DNA of 5,789 nucleotides from an uncultured Bryobacteraceae bacterium (lineage in GTDB: Bacteria > Acidobacteriota > Terriglobia > Bryobacterales > Bryobacteraceae): NCBI GenBank assembly GCA_937921835.1, contig CAKZVG010000637.1:1-5789 (forward strand), read 5' to 3'. Of this stretch, positions 1 to 5,789 are shown piece by piece (position 1 is the first letter of the stretch; each line of letters starts with the position of its first letter). Under the pieces are notes generated by a model. It made no database searches and had not been told where the DNA came from. It was given only the letters and a program-made list of their open reading frames with translations. The position numbers were made by a program, and so were the translations under genes.

Positions 1-450
1 CGTCTGGCGGCCGCCGCCGACCACCCCTACCTTGAGGCCATGGTGATCGACGCCTTTGAACCCATCACCTGGTTCCGCAAGGTCGATCTCCGGCATGGTC
101 CGCCGGGCGGAATGGACTGGCGGCAGCGCTGGCAGGTTCGCATGCGCAAGGTGTTCGAGACCGAAACCATTCTGGTGGGCGAGACCGAGGGCCGGATCGC
201 CGCCTGCGCCACCGGGTATGAGGAAGCCGGGCGCATCGGCTACATTGACATTCTGTGCGTGCACCGCGACTTTCAGGGCCGGGGCTACGGCCGCGAGATG
301 CTGCGCGCCATGCTCGATTACTTCCGCGCGCGGGGCGCCGCCCATTGTCACCTCGAATGCCTGGCCGATAACGAGGCCGGCAACCGGCTCTACCAGTCGG
401 AGGGGTTCGAGGAGATCACCCGCGCGCTGCGCTGGTGGATCAAGCTGTAG
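1..450 (+). CDS. GNAT-family N-acetyltransferase, 5'-truncated by the window edge
   Basis: The reading frame is open from base 1 to the TAG at 448-450 and gives 149 visible residues. Members of this superfamily transfer an acetyl group from acetyl-CoA to an amine; the substrate here cannot be told. The acetyl-CoA pyrophosphate-binding motif (Q/R-x-x-G-x-G) is seen as QGRGYG at visible residues 92-97, directly after the beta-strand GYIDILCV (80-87). The later GNAT pattern DNEAGNRLYQSEGF (123-136), with N124, Y131 and a GF turn, is also intact. An ATG at 40 exists, but the residues before it (AADHPYLEA) look like the first helix of a GNAT fold (typically R-x-A-x-x-x-D), and no good ribosome site precedes it, so the true start is probably just outside the window. 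It is convergent with the lipoprotein gene and shows no link to the gcv operon. Family assignment is firm; function is unknown. Confidence 0.88.
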   Translation, partial: RLAAAADHPYLEAMVIDAFEPITWFRKVDLRHGPPGGMDWRQRWQVRMRKVFETETILVGETEGRIAACATGYEEAGRIGYIDILCVHRDFQGRGYGREMLRAMLDYFRARGAAHCHLECLADNEAGNRLYQSEGFEEITRALRWWIKL

Positions 451-475
451 CCGCCGGCGGCGCACCGGACACCGC

Positions 476-507
476 TGGCGGCGCGCCGCCATCGCTACCG
501 TGGCGGC
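476..507. repeat. overlapping inverted repeats at the convergent gene ends
   Basis: Two mutually exclusive stem-loops can be read here. Bases 476-491 are a perfect 16-nt palindrome (TGGCGGCG / CGCCGCCA). The second half (GCCGCCA, 485-491) can instead pair with TGGCGGC at 501-507 around a 9-nt loop. That loop holds the stop codon of the lipoprotein gene (495-497, minus strand). The repeats lie between the stops of two convergent genes, where a bidirectional terminator would be expected. Neither strand has a T-run after the stem, so this is not a textbook intrinsic terminator. In DNA this GC-rich, some of the pairing may be chance. Confidence 0.4.
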
Positions 508-1307
508 TGGGCGGCTGAGACCTGCGTGCCGCCGCCGGAGAGGTTCAGAGTGTAGACCCGGAGTTCAACCCTGCGGTCCTGACGCCGGGTCTCGCGATCG
601 GCCGCCGGGGCGCCGCGCGTGCCGGTGCGGCCGCCCGGAGCCTCGCCGGCCCCCAGCACATGAATGCGCCGCAGCGGGACGCCGTGGTCGAGGGTCAGGT
701 GGCGCACCACCGCCTGAGCCCGTTTCCGGCTGAGTTCCAGGTTGTAGGCGGAGGCGCCGGTGTGGTCGGTGAATCCTTGGACCTCGAAAACGTAACCGCT
801 TTTGCCTTGCAGACCGGCCGCGATCCGGCCGATCCGGGCCCTGGCCTCGTCGCTCAACTGCCAGCGGTCGAAACCGAACAAGATGCGCTCTTCGGCCGCG
901 AGCGTGTAATTATCGAGGTTTGAAAGCGCGGTTTCGACGCCGCCGAGGCGGACTTCGTTTTTTCCGGCCATTTGTTGCGCCGTTGCCGCCGCCTGCCCCG
1001 CGTCCGCCGCTGTCTGCCCGGCGTTGGCTGCCGCCTGTGCCGCCCGCGCAGCCTCTTCACCGGCGCGCGCGGCCTTGGAGTCGGCCTCCATGGCCCGCTC
1101 GTCGGTTCGAGCGACGCTGGCCTCCAGTTCCGTGACGGAGCCCTGAAGGGACTTGTTGCGGGCCTCCAACTCGCTCACCCGCGTCTCGACCGGCGCCATC
1201 ACCTGGCGGACGTGTTTCTTCGTGGCGCAGCCCGCCGCCCCGAACAGCAGCAGCGCCGCCGCTCCGGCTGCCGCCAGAGCGCCACGGCTTGATCCCCGTA
1301 CGTTCAT
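495..1307 (-). CDS. OmpA-family peptidoglycan-binding outer-membrane lipoprotein
   Basis: A 270-residue protein. Residues 1-26 form a lipoprotein signal peptide: two arginines, then an Ala/Leu-rich core ending GAAG before C27. The lipobox is imperfect, with Ala rather than Leu at -3. The mature end CATKK has no Asp at +2, which fits outer-membrane sorting. Residues about 35-135 form a charged then alanine-rich coiled coil. Residues about 142-254 are an OmpA C-terminal domain: FTDHTG, then NLELSRKRA, with the peptidoglycan (diaminopimelate)-binding pair D181 and R196 spaced 15 apart as in known OmpA proteins, and a final RRVELRVY strand. The start at 1307 was chosen over an in-frame ATG 45 codons upstream because it places the signal peptide at the N-terminus and follows a strong Shine-Dalgarno. 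A roughly 7-residue Gly/Arg-rich insertion seems to sit before RRVEL (about 224-236). Likely role: tethering the outer membrane to peptidoglycan. It is Pal-like in plan, but I see no tol genes nearby, so I do not call it pal. Confidence 0.88.
   Translation of the reverse strand: MNVRGSSRGALAAAGAAALLLFGAAGCATKKHVRQVMAPVETRVSELEARNKSLQGSVTELEASVARTDERAMEADSKAARAGEEAARAAQAAANAGQTAADAGQAAATAQQMAGKNEVRLGGVETALSNLDNYTLAAEERILFGFDRWQLSDEARARIGRIAAGLQGKSGYVFEVQGFTDHTGASAYNLELSRKRAQAVVRHLTLDHGVPLRRIHVLGAGEAPGGRTGTRGAPAADRETRRQDRRVELRVYTLNLSGGGTQVSAAQPPR
969..1094 (-). repeat. tandem alanine heptads in the lipoprotein spacer (six 21-bp units)
   Basis: Residues 72-113 of the lipoprotein read as six consecutive heptads: AMEADSK, AARAGEE, AARAAQA, AANAGQT, AADAGQA, AATAQQM. 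Alanine is kept at positions 1 and 4 of each unit (and at 2 in the last five), the a/d pattern of an alanine-zipper coiled coil. At DNA level the units are imperfect 21-bp repeats. Braun's lipoprotein (Lpp) has a comparable alanine-rich heptad rod, so a trimeric rod between lipid anchor and peptidoglycan-binding domain is a reasonable inference, not something shown here. Unit number could vary between strains. Confidence 0.7.
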
Positions 1308-1316
1308 CTCCAACAA

Positions 1317-1324
1317 CCTCCTCC
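1317..1324 (-). promoter_or_regulatory. ribosome binding site of the OmpA-like lipoprotein gene
   Basis: On the minus strand the sequence reads GGAGGAGG. The AGGAGG core ends 9 nt before the ATG at 1307. This decides the start: the longer in-frame ATG at 1442 would add 45 residues without signal-peptide character. Confidence 0.8.
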
Positions 1325-1356
1325 ACACTATGGACGCACAAAAAGGCCCGCTTGAG

Positions 1357-1366
1357 CCGTTAACGG
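1357..1366. repeat. 10-bp perfect palindrome in the divergent intergenic region
   Basis: CCGTTAACGG is a perfect palindrome lying 50 bp upstream of the lipoprotein start and about 70 bp upstream of the gcvT -35 box. It could be an operator half-way between divergent genes, but a 10-bp palindrome is short and there is no second copy, so this is weak. The rest of the 1308-1476 gap holds a GC-rich stretch (about 1380-1430) and the gcvT promoter. I saw no convincing minus-strand promoter; CATAGT (complement of 1327-1332) is the best -10-like hexamer and lacks a matching -35. Confidence 0.25.
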
Positions 1367-1435
1367 GAGCAAATTCAGCGCCTGCCGCCGCCGCCGGCCG
1401 GTGCGGAAACGGGCCCCACTGGCGGCAAGCCGTTC

Positions 1436-1467
1436 TTGACACCTTCCGGAGGCGGGCGTGTTAGATT
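1436..1467 (+). promoter_or_regulatory. putative sigma-70-type promoter of the gcvTHPAPB operon
   Basis: A perfect -35 hexamer TTGACA lies at 1436-1441. The -10 is less clear: TGTTAG (1459-1464, spacing 17), TTAGAT (1461-1466, spacing 19) or TAGATT (1462-1467, spacing 20). All lie in the only A/T-rich stretch nearby. Any of these puts the transcription start near 1471-1475, only about 2-6 nt before the gcvT ATG. The spacer contains a nearly palindromic CCTTCCGGAGG (1442-1452) that could be an operator. I found no glycine-riboswitch-like elements between 1330 and 1476, and a promoter here would leave no room for one. Confidence 0.6.
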
Positions 1468-1476
1468 GAAGATTCC

Positions 1477-2583
1477 ATGGGTGAACCCGCCGCTCTGAAG
1501 CAGACAGCGCTGAATGCCGTCCATCGCCAGTCCGGGGCGCGAATGGTGGATTTCGGCGGTTGGGACATGCCGGTGCAGTACTCGGGCGTCATTGAGGAAC
1601 ACCACGCCGTGCGGCGTGCGGTGGGTCTCTTCGACGTCAGCCACATGGGCGAAATCGAGGTTCGTGGTCCGGAAGCCTTGCAACTGGTGGACTACGCCAC
1701 CACCAACGCCGCCGCGCGGCTGAAGCCTGGCCAGGCGCAGTATTCGGCGTTGCTGTACGAGCACGGCGGCTTCGTTGACGACATCCTGGTTCACAAGGTG
1801 TCCGATACGGAGTACTTCCTGTGCGTGAACGCCGCCAACCAGGAGAAAGACTTCGAACACCTGCGGTCGCTCAACCGCTTCCAGGCCGAAGTGGAGTTCG
1901 CCAGCGGGCGCTACGCGCAGATTGCCATCCAGGGGCCGAAGGCGCTGGCGACGCTCCAGAAACTCACCCCCGCGGAGCTCGGCGCAATCCACTACTACTG
2001 GTTCGAGGACAGCGAAGTCCAGGGCACGCCGGCGCGCATCGCGCGCACCGGTTACACCGGCGAGGACGGTTTCGAGATCTACCTGGATCCCTCGCAGGCG
2101 GCGCGCATCTGGAACGAGCTTCTCGCCGCGGGCGCGGAGAACGGAATCAAGCCCTGCGGGCTGGGCTGCCGCAACACGCTGCGCCTGGAAGCGAAGATGG
2201 CGCTCTACGGCCACGAGATCGACGCTTCGATCACTCCGCTTGAAGCGGACCTGGCTTGGATCGTGAAGTTCGACAAGGGCGATTTCCTGGGACGCGCAGC
2301 GCTGCTCAAGCAGCGCGAGCGAGGTGTCCGGCGGAAACTGGCGGGATTCGAGATGCGCGGCCGGGGCATCGGCCGCGATGGCTACGAAGTGTTGCTCAAC
2401 GGCGCGGCGGCGGGGTGGGTTACCAGCGGGGGCCCCTCGCCGACGCTGAACAAAAACATCGGCTTGTGTTATCTGCCGGCCGCCGCCGCCGGGCCCGGAC
2501 AGGCGATCCAGGTGGTGGTGCGGAATCAGCCGGTGGATGCCGTCACCGTCCCAACCCCGTTCTATAAGCGAGCGAAACCATGA
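1477..2583 (+). CDS. gcvT: glycine cleavage system T protein (aminomethyltransferase)
   Basis: 368 residues, close to the usual ~365. It transfers the methylene carbon from aminomethyl-lipoyl GcvH to tetrahydrofolate, giving 5,10-methylene-THF and ammonia, in the cytoplasm. Family signatures in order: GARMVDFGGWDMPVQY (20-35), EEHHAVR (40-46), FDVSHMGE (52-59), the GGFVDD segment whose D101/D102 pair includes the catalytic Asp, NAANQEKD (118-125), QGPKA (152-156), RTGYTGEDGFE (190-200), and PCGLGCRNTLRLEAK (226-240). The last is normally GARDTLRLEAG in E. coli-type enzymes; the Asp-to-Asn change is one I recall from other bacteria, so I do not read it as inactivating. The start is firm: an in-frame TAG lies at 1462-1464 and no ATG/GTG/TTG falls between it and 1477. 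There is no clear Shine-Dalgarno, only GAAG at 1468-1471. It heads the operon and its TGA overlaps the gcvH start by 4 nt. Confidence 0.97.
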   Translation: MGEPAALKQTALNAVHRQSGARMVDFGGWDMPVQYSGVIEEHHAVRRAVGLFDVSHMGEIEVRGPEALQLVDYATTNAAARLKPGQAQYSALLYEHGGFVDDILVHKVSDTEYFLCVNAANQEKDFEHLRSLNRFQAEVEFASGRYAQIAIQGPKALATLQKLTPAELGAIHYYWFEDSEVQGTPARIARTGYTGEDGFEIYLDPSQAARIWNELLAAGAENGIKPCGLGCRNTLRLEAKMALYGHEIDASITPLEADLAWIVKFDKGDFLGRAALLKQRERGVRRKLAGFEMRGRGIGRDGYEVLLNGAAAGWVTSGGPSPTLNKNIGLCYLPAAAAGPGQAIQVVVRNQPVDAVTVPTPFYKRAKP

Positions 2584-2966
2584 CCTATCCGGCAGACTTC
2601 AAGTACACCAAAGAACACGAGTGGGTCCGCGCGGAGGGAGATACCGGCACGGTCGGCATCACCTTCCACGCGCAGAAGGAACTGGGCGACATCGTCTACG
2701 TCGATTTGCCCAAGCCGGGCGCCGTCTTTCAGAAAGGCCAGGCGCTCGGATCGGTTGAGTCGGTCAAGGCCGTATCCGACATTTACGCCCCCGTGTCGGG
2801 CGAGATCGTGGAAGTGAACGAAGCGCTCGCCGGGGCGCCCGAGACTCTCAACCAGGACCCGCACGGCGCCGCCTGGCTGGTGAAACTCCGCTTGAGCGCG
2901 CCGGAAGAAATTAAAGACCTGCTCACCGCCTCGGAGTATCAACAATACTTGGGACCGGAAAGCTGA
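2580..2966 (+). CDS. gcvH: glycine cleavage system H protein (lipoyl carrier)
   Basis: 128 residues, the normal length. GcvH carries the aminomethyl intermediate from the P protein to the T protein, then the dihydrolipoyl group to the L protein, on a lipoylated lysine. The lipoylation loop [18 protein letters not shown] (57-74) is intact, with K63 as the modified residue. The N-terminal KEHEWV (11-16) and the VGIT...A(Q)[12 protein letters not shown] stretch (25-44) match the family. The ATG overlaps the gcvT stop as ATGA (2580-2583), and the upstream bases (AGCGAGCGAAACC) offer no good Shine-Dalgarno, so translation probably depends on coupling to gcvT. The stop codon (2964-2966) sits in the loop of a perfect hairpin. 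Lipoylation enzymes are not in the window. Confidence 0.97.
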   Translation: MTYPADFKYTKEHEWVRAEGDTGTVGITFHAQKELGDIVYVDLPKPGAVFQKGQALGSVESVKAVSDIYAPVSGEIVEVNEALAGAPETLNQDPHGAAWLVKLRLSAPEEIKDLLTASEYQQYLGPES

Positions 2967-2974
2967 CCGGTCCC
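2951..2974 (+). repeat. perfect 8-bp stem-loop at the gcvH/gcvPA junction
   Basis: GGGACCGG (2951-2958) pairs perfectly with CCGGTCCC (2967-2974) around an 8-nt loop (AAAGCTGA) that contains the gcvH stop TGA. A U-G pair (2950/2975) could extend it by one. No T-run follows (GCCCATCACTCC), so it is not a standard terminator. It ends 12 nt before the gcvPA ATG, where a Shine-Dalgarno should be and none is seen. Possible roles are mRNA processing or 3' protection of gcvTH, partial attenuation, or control of gcvPA initiation. The structure is plain in the sequence; the function is inferred. Confidence 0.65.
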
Positions 2975-2986
2975 GCCCATCACTCC

Positions 2987-4315
2987 ATGCGTTATCTTCC
3001 GAAATCGGACAGCGAACGGCGAGAAATGCTGGCTGCTTGCGGCGCCAATTCGCTCGATGATCTGTTCTCGCACCTGCCCGCGGAGGTCCGTCTGAAGCGT
3101 CCCCTGGCGCTCGAAGCGGGGAAGTCCGAGTACGAGATCATCGCCTATTTCCGCGAGCAGGGCCGCCGCAACAAGGTTTTGCCTTCCTTTCTTGGGGCGG
3201 GCGCGTATCATCATTACCGGCCCGTGCTGGTGGACACGGTGGTCTCGCGGGGGGAGTTCCTCACCTCCTACACGCCCTACCAGGCCGAGATCTCTCAGGG
3301 CACGCTGGTTTCGATCTTCGAGTTCCAGACCATGCTCTGCCAGCTCACCGGCATGGATGCCGCCAACGCCTCGATGTACGACGGCTCCACCGCGCTGCCC
3401 GAAGCCGCCATGATGGCCGTCCGCTCGACCGGGCGCAGCCGCGTGCTCGCCGCGCGCACGATTCATCCCGAATACCGCGCGGTGCTGAAGACCTACGCCC
3501 GCTACCAGGGCATCGAGGTCGAGGAGTTCGGCTACGGCGAGGAAACCGGCGCGCTCGATCTGGCGGATCTGGAGGCAAGGCTGAACGGCTCGACCGCCGC
3601 CGTGCTGATCCAATCGCCCAACTTCTTCGGCATAATCGAGGACGTGCCGGCGGCCGCCTCCCTGGCGCACGCCAAAGGGGCGCTGCTGGTTTCCACCTTC
3701 ACGGAAGCCGTGTCGCTCGGGCTGCTGCGCCCGCCCGCCGAGGCCGACATCGTCGCGGGCGAGTTGCAGTCCTTCGCGATCGCGCCCAGCTTCGGCGGGC
3801 CTTTCGTAGGCGTCATCGCGGCCAAGGAGCGTTTTCTCCGGCAGCTTCCCGGCAGGCTGGTGGGCGAGACGCGCGACTCGCGCGGCAACCGCGCCTACTG
3901 CCTCACGCTCTCCACCCGCGAGCAGCACATCCGCCGCGAGAAGGCCACCTCCAACATCTGCACCAACCAGGCGCTCATCGCGCTCATGGCCACCGTCTTC
4001 ATGACGGTCTACGGAAAACAGGGGCTGCGTGAACTGGCCGAACAGAACCTGGCCAAGGCGCACTATCTCGCCGCCAGGCTTCCGCGGCGCTTCACGGGGC
4101 CGTTCTTCAACGAATTCGCCGCCGCGCCGGGCGCCCGGTCGGCGGAAGCCGTCAACCAGGCGCTGCTCGAACACGGCATCGTGGGGGGACTGCCGCTCGG
4201 CCGCTTCTACCCGGAACTGGAGGGGGCGATGCTGCTGTGCGCCACCGAAACCAGCCGCCGCGAACACATGGACACCCTGGACGCGGTCTACACCGGGCGG
4301 GAGGTGGCGCCGTGA
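2987..4315 (+). CDS. gcvPA: glycine dehydrogenase (decarboxylating) subunit 1, P protein alpha
   Basis: 442 residues, the usual length for the N-terminal half of a split P protein. With GcvPB it decarboxylates glycine through PLP and loads the aminomethyl group onto lipoyl-GcvH; this subunit lacks the PLP lysine and resembles the other half of an ancient duplication. Signatures: MRYLPKS (1-7), LRLKRPL-like VRLKRPL (34-40), [20 protein letters not shown] (94-113), [11 protein letters not shown] (130-140), [11 protein letters not shown] (209-219), PSFGGPFVG (267-275) and [20 protein letters not shown] (311-330). The stretch before PSFGGP reads GELQSFA (258-264), where GEGQSLG is frequent; this looks like family variation. 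Start chosen because MRYLPKS is the typical N-terminus. No Shine-Dalgarno is visible in the C-rich 20-nt gap after gcvH. Its TGA overlaps the gcvPB GTG start. Confidence 0.96.
   Translation: MRYLPKSDSERREMLAACGANSLDDLFSHLPAEVRLKRPLALEAGKSEYEIIAYFREQGRRNKVLPSFLGAGAYHHYRPVLVDTVVSRGEFLTSYTPYQAEISQGTLVSIFEFQTMLCQLTGMDAANASMYDGSTALPEAAMMAVRSTGRSRVLAARTIHPEYRAVLKTYARYQGIEVEEFGYGEETGALDLADLEARLNGSTAAVLIQSPNFFGIIEDVPAAASLAHAKGALLVSTFTEAVSLGLLRPPAEADIVAGELQSFAIAPSFGGPFVGVIAAKERFLRQLPGRLVGETRDSRGNRAYCLTLSTREQHIRREKATSNICTNQALIALMATVFMTVYGKQGLRELAEQNLAKAHYLAARLPRRFTGPFFNEFAAAPGARSAEAVNQALLEHGIVGGLPLGRFYPELEGAMLLCATETSRREHMDTLDAVYTGREVAP
4299..4305 (+). promoter_or_regulatory. ribosome binding site of gcvPB
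   Basis: GGGAGGT lies 6 nt before the GTG at 4312, inside the last codons of gcvPA. It is the best Shine-Dalgarno in the operon and supports a GTG start for gcvPB rather than any downstream ATG; the first in-frame ATG is codon 89, inside the conserved GSCTMKYNP motif. Confidence 0.8.
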
Positions 4316-5789
4316 TCCGCAAGTCCTCCACCCACGTCTCGCAGAACGAGCCGCTGTTGTTTGAACGCAGTTCACCCGGCAAGAAAGCCTATCAGCTTCC
4401 GCCACTCGACGTGCCGGCGGTCGACCCGTGCGCCGCTCTCGGCGCGGGCAACGTGCGCGCGGAAATCGAGGGCTTCCCGGAAGTCAGCGAGGTGGAAGCC
4501 ATCCGTCACTTCACGCGCCTTTCGACCTGGAACTACGCCATCGATCTTGGCCTCTACCCGCTCGGCTCCTGCACCATGAAGTACAACCCGCGGGTGAACG
4601 AACTGGTGGCGCGCCTCGAGGGACTTGCCTGGCCGCATCCCTACCAGCCCGAAGCGTTGTCGCAGGGCGCCCTGGAGATCATGGCGCGCCTGGAAACGGC
4701 GCTGGCGGAAATCACCGGCATGGACGCGGTGACGCTACAGCCGGCCGCCGGCGCGCATGGCGAACTGACCGGTATCCTGCTGGTGCGCGCGGCGCTCGAA
4801 GCGCGCGGTAATCCGCGCAAGAAGGTGCTGGTGCCGGATTCGGCGCATGGCACCAACCCGGCCACCGCCGCCATGGCCGGTTACGCCATTCAGAGCATCC
4901 GCTCCTCGGAGAGCGGACTGGTGGACGTGGCGGCGCTGGCGGGCGTGGTGGACGAGGACACGGCCGCCCTGATGGTGACCAACCCCAACACGCTGGGGCT
5001 GTTCGAGCGCGACATCGTGCGCATCGCGGAGATCCTGCACGACAAAGGCGCGATGGTCTACATGGACGGCGCCAACATGAACGCGCTGGTGGGCATCGCG
5101 CGGCCGGGTGACTTCGGCGTCGACGTCATGCACCTCAACCTGCACAAGACGTTCTCGACGCCGCACGGCGGCGGCGGTCCGGGCGCGGGCCCGGTGGCCG
5201 TCAAGGCCCACCTGGAGCCATTTCTGCCCCTTCCGCGCCTGAAGCGCGCGGACGGCGGCTGGAGCTTCGATTACGACCGTCCGGATTCGATCGGCCGCGT
5301 GCGCGCCTTCTATGGCAACTTCGGTGTGCTGGTGCGCGCGCTGGCTTACATCCTGGCCCACGGCGGCGAAGGATTGCGCAACGCCACCATGGACGCGGTG
5401 CTGAACGCGGCCTATGTCCGCAAGGGCCTCGAGCCGCACTACGAGCTGCCGCACACGGCGCCCTCCCTGCACGAGGCGGTCTTCAGCGACGCCCGCCAGG
5501 CGAAGCAGGGCGTGCGCACGGGCGACATCGCCAAGCGGCTTATCGACTACGGCTTCCATCCCTACACCGTCAGCTTCCCGCTCATCGTCCACGGCGCTCT
5601 GATGATCGAGCCGACCGAGACCGAGTCCAAGCAAGAGCTCGACGCGTTCATCGAGGCCATGCGCGACATCGCCGACGAGGTCGAGCGCGACCCCGAACTG
5701 GTGAAGAACGCCCCGTACTCCACGCGCACGCGCCGTGTGAACGAGACCCTGGCCGCGCGCAATCCGATCGTGCGTTGGGAGCCGCCGGC
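4312..5789 (+). CDS. gcvPB: glycine dehydrogenase (decarboxylating) subunit 2, P protein beta, 3'-truncated by the window edge
   Basis: The frame starts at GTG 4312 and stays open to the window end: 492 full codons plus 2 bases. It begins [17 protein letters not shown] after the initiator, a typical GcvPB N-terminus. This is the catalytic PLP subunit, which forms the active decarboxylase with GcvPA. Signatures: [15 protein letters not shown] (80-94), [12 protein letters not shown] (about 143-154), [10 protein letters not shown] (from H179), DGANMNA (D252, expected to contact the PLP ring nitrogen), [18 protein letters not shown] with K279 as the Schiff-base lysine, and [18 protein letters not shown] near the C-terminus. 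The last visible residues ([19 protein letters not shown]) match the usual C-terminal end, so only a few codons are probably missing. GTG overlaps the gcvPA stop as GTGA, which should keep the two subunits in balance. No frameshift or missing catalytic residue is seen. Confidence 0.96.
   Translation, partial: MIRKSSTHVSQNEPLLFERSSPGKKAYQLPPLDVPAVDPCAALGAGNVRAEIEGFPEVSEVEAIRHFTRLSTWNYAIDLGLYPLGSCTMKYNPRVNELVARLEGLAWPHPYQPEALSQGALEIMARLETALAEITGMDAVTLQPAAGAHGELTGILLVRAALEARGNPRKKVLVPDSAHGTNPATAAMAGYAIQSIRSSESGLVDVAALAGVVDEDTAALMVTNPNTLGLFERDIVRIAEILHDKGAMVYMDGANMNALVGIARPGDFGVDVMHLNLHKTFSTPHGGGGPGAGPVAVKAHLEPFLPLPRLKRADGGWSFDYDRPDSIGRVRAFYGNFGVLVRALAYILAHGGEGLRNATMDAVLNAAYVRKGLEPHYELPHTAPSLHEAVFSDARQAKQGVRTGDIAKRLIDYGFHPYTVSFPLIVHGALMIEPTETESKQELDAFIEAMRDIADEVERDPELVKNAPYSTRTRRVNETLAARNPIVRWEPP

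Noticed and set aside
56..733. 225-codon plus-strand frame across the GNAT and lipoprotein ends
   Set aside because: Out of frame with the clear GNAT gene and antisense to the lipoprotein; Arg/Pro/Gly-rich with no domain.
1375..1425. GCC-rich run as a possible trinucleotide repeat or terminator
   Set aside because: Short CCG/GCC runs are common throughout this window, including inside coding genes, and no stable stem followed by a T-run was found.
1308..1442. 45-residue N-terminal extension of the OmpA-like protein from an upstream ATG
   Set aside because: It would bury the signal peptide internally, and the ATG at 1307 has an excellent Shine-Dalgarno at the right distance.
1330..1464. Small plus-strand frame starting at ATG 1330 in the divergent gap
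   Set aside because: No ribosome site, no recognisable content, and it overlaps the gcvT promoter; the translation is alanine/arginine-rich as expected by chance.
1375..2214. 279-codon open frame antisense to gcvT
   Set aside because: It lies wholly over a firmly identified gene, shows no recognisable domain, and long antisense frames are expected in high-G+C coding DNA.
2939..4405. 488-codon open frame antisense to gcvPA
   Set aside because: Low-complexity Arg/Gly/Val-rich translation with no motif; the opposite strand encodes an intact GcvPA with all family signatures.
4735..5634. 299-codon open frame antisense to gcvPB
   Set aside because: Composition is a mirror of gcvPB codon usage; gcvPB itself is open with GTG start, strong Shine-Dalgarno and conserved PLP motifs.

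Overview
The window is high-G+C bacterial DNA (roughly two-thirds G+C by eye) and looks like ordinary chromosome. It holds five identifiable genes plus one gene fragment-class entry at the left edge, with no mobile element, tRNA, rRNA or CRISPR array visible. A split P protein (GcvPA + GcvPB) rules out an E. coli-like gcv operon. The OmpA-family lipoprotein with a mature N-terminus starting CATKK, the wording of the GcvT/GcvPA sequences and the N-acetyltransferase resemble what I recall from Acidobacteriota, perhaps the Bryobacterales/Solibacter side. That placement is an inference from memory, not a database result.

Layout. 1-450 (+): C-terminal 149 residues of a GNAT-fold acetyltransferase whose start lies left of the window. 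451-494: short convergent gap with overlapping GC-rich inverted repeats. 495-1307 (-): an OmpA-type peptidoglycan-binding outer-membrane lipoprotein with an alanine-heptad coiled-coil spacer and a strong ribosome binding site. 1308-1476: divergent intergenic region carrying a perfect TTGACA -35 box that points at gcvT. 1477-5789 (+): the glycine cleavage operon gcvT-gcvH-gcvPA-gcvPB. gcvPB begins at GTG 4312 and runs off the right edge within what is probably its last few codons.

How the genes work together. GcvPA/GcvPB form the PLP-dependent glycine decarboxylase. GcvH carries the aminomethyl group on a lipoyl-lysine (K63). GcvT passes the methylene to tetrahydrofolate and releases ammonia. 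The fourth component, dihydrolipoamide dehydrogenase (L protein), is not in the window and is often shared with other dehydrogenase complexes. gcvT/gcvH overlap by ATGA and gcvPA/gcvPB by GTGA. The only gap in the operon, gcvH to gcvPA, carries a perfect 8-bp hairpin with the gcvH stop codon in its loop.

No clearly novel system is present. The points most worth a look are the possibly leaderless gcvT transcript, the hairpin at the gcvH/gcvPA junction, and the uneven use of Shine-Dalgarno sites: strong for the lipoprotein and gcvPB, absent or weak for gcvT, gcvH and gcvPA.
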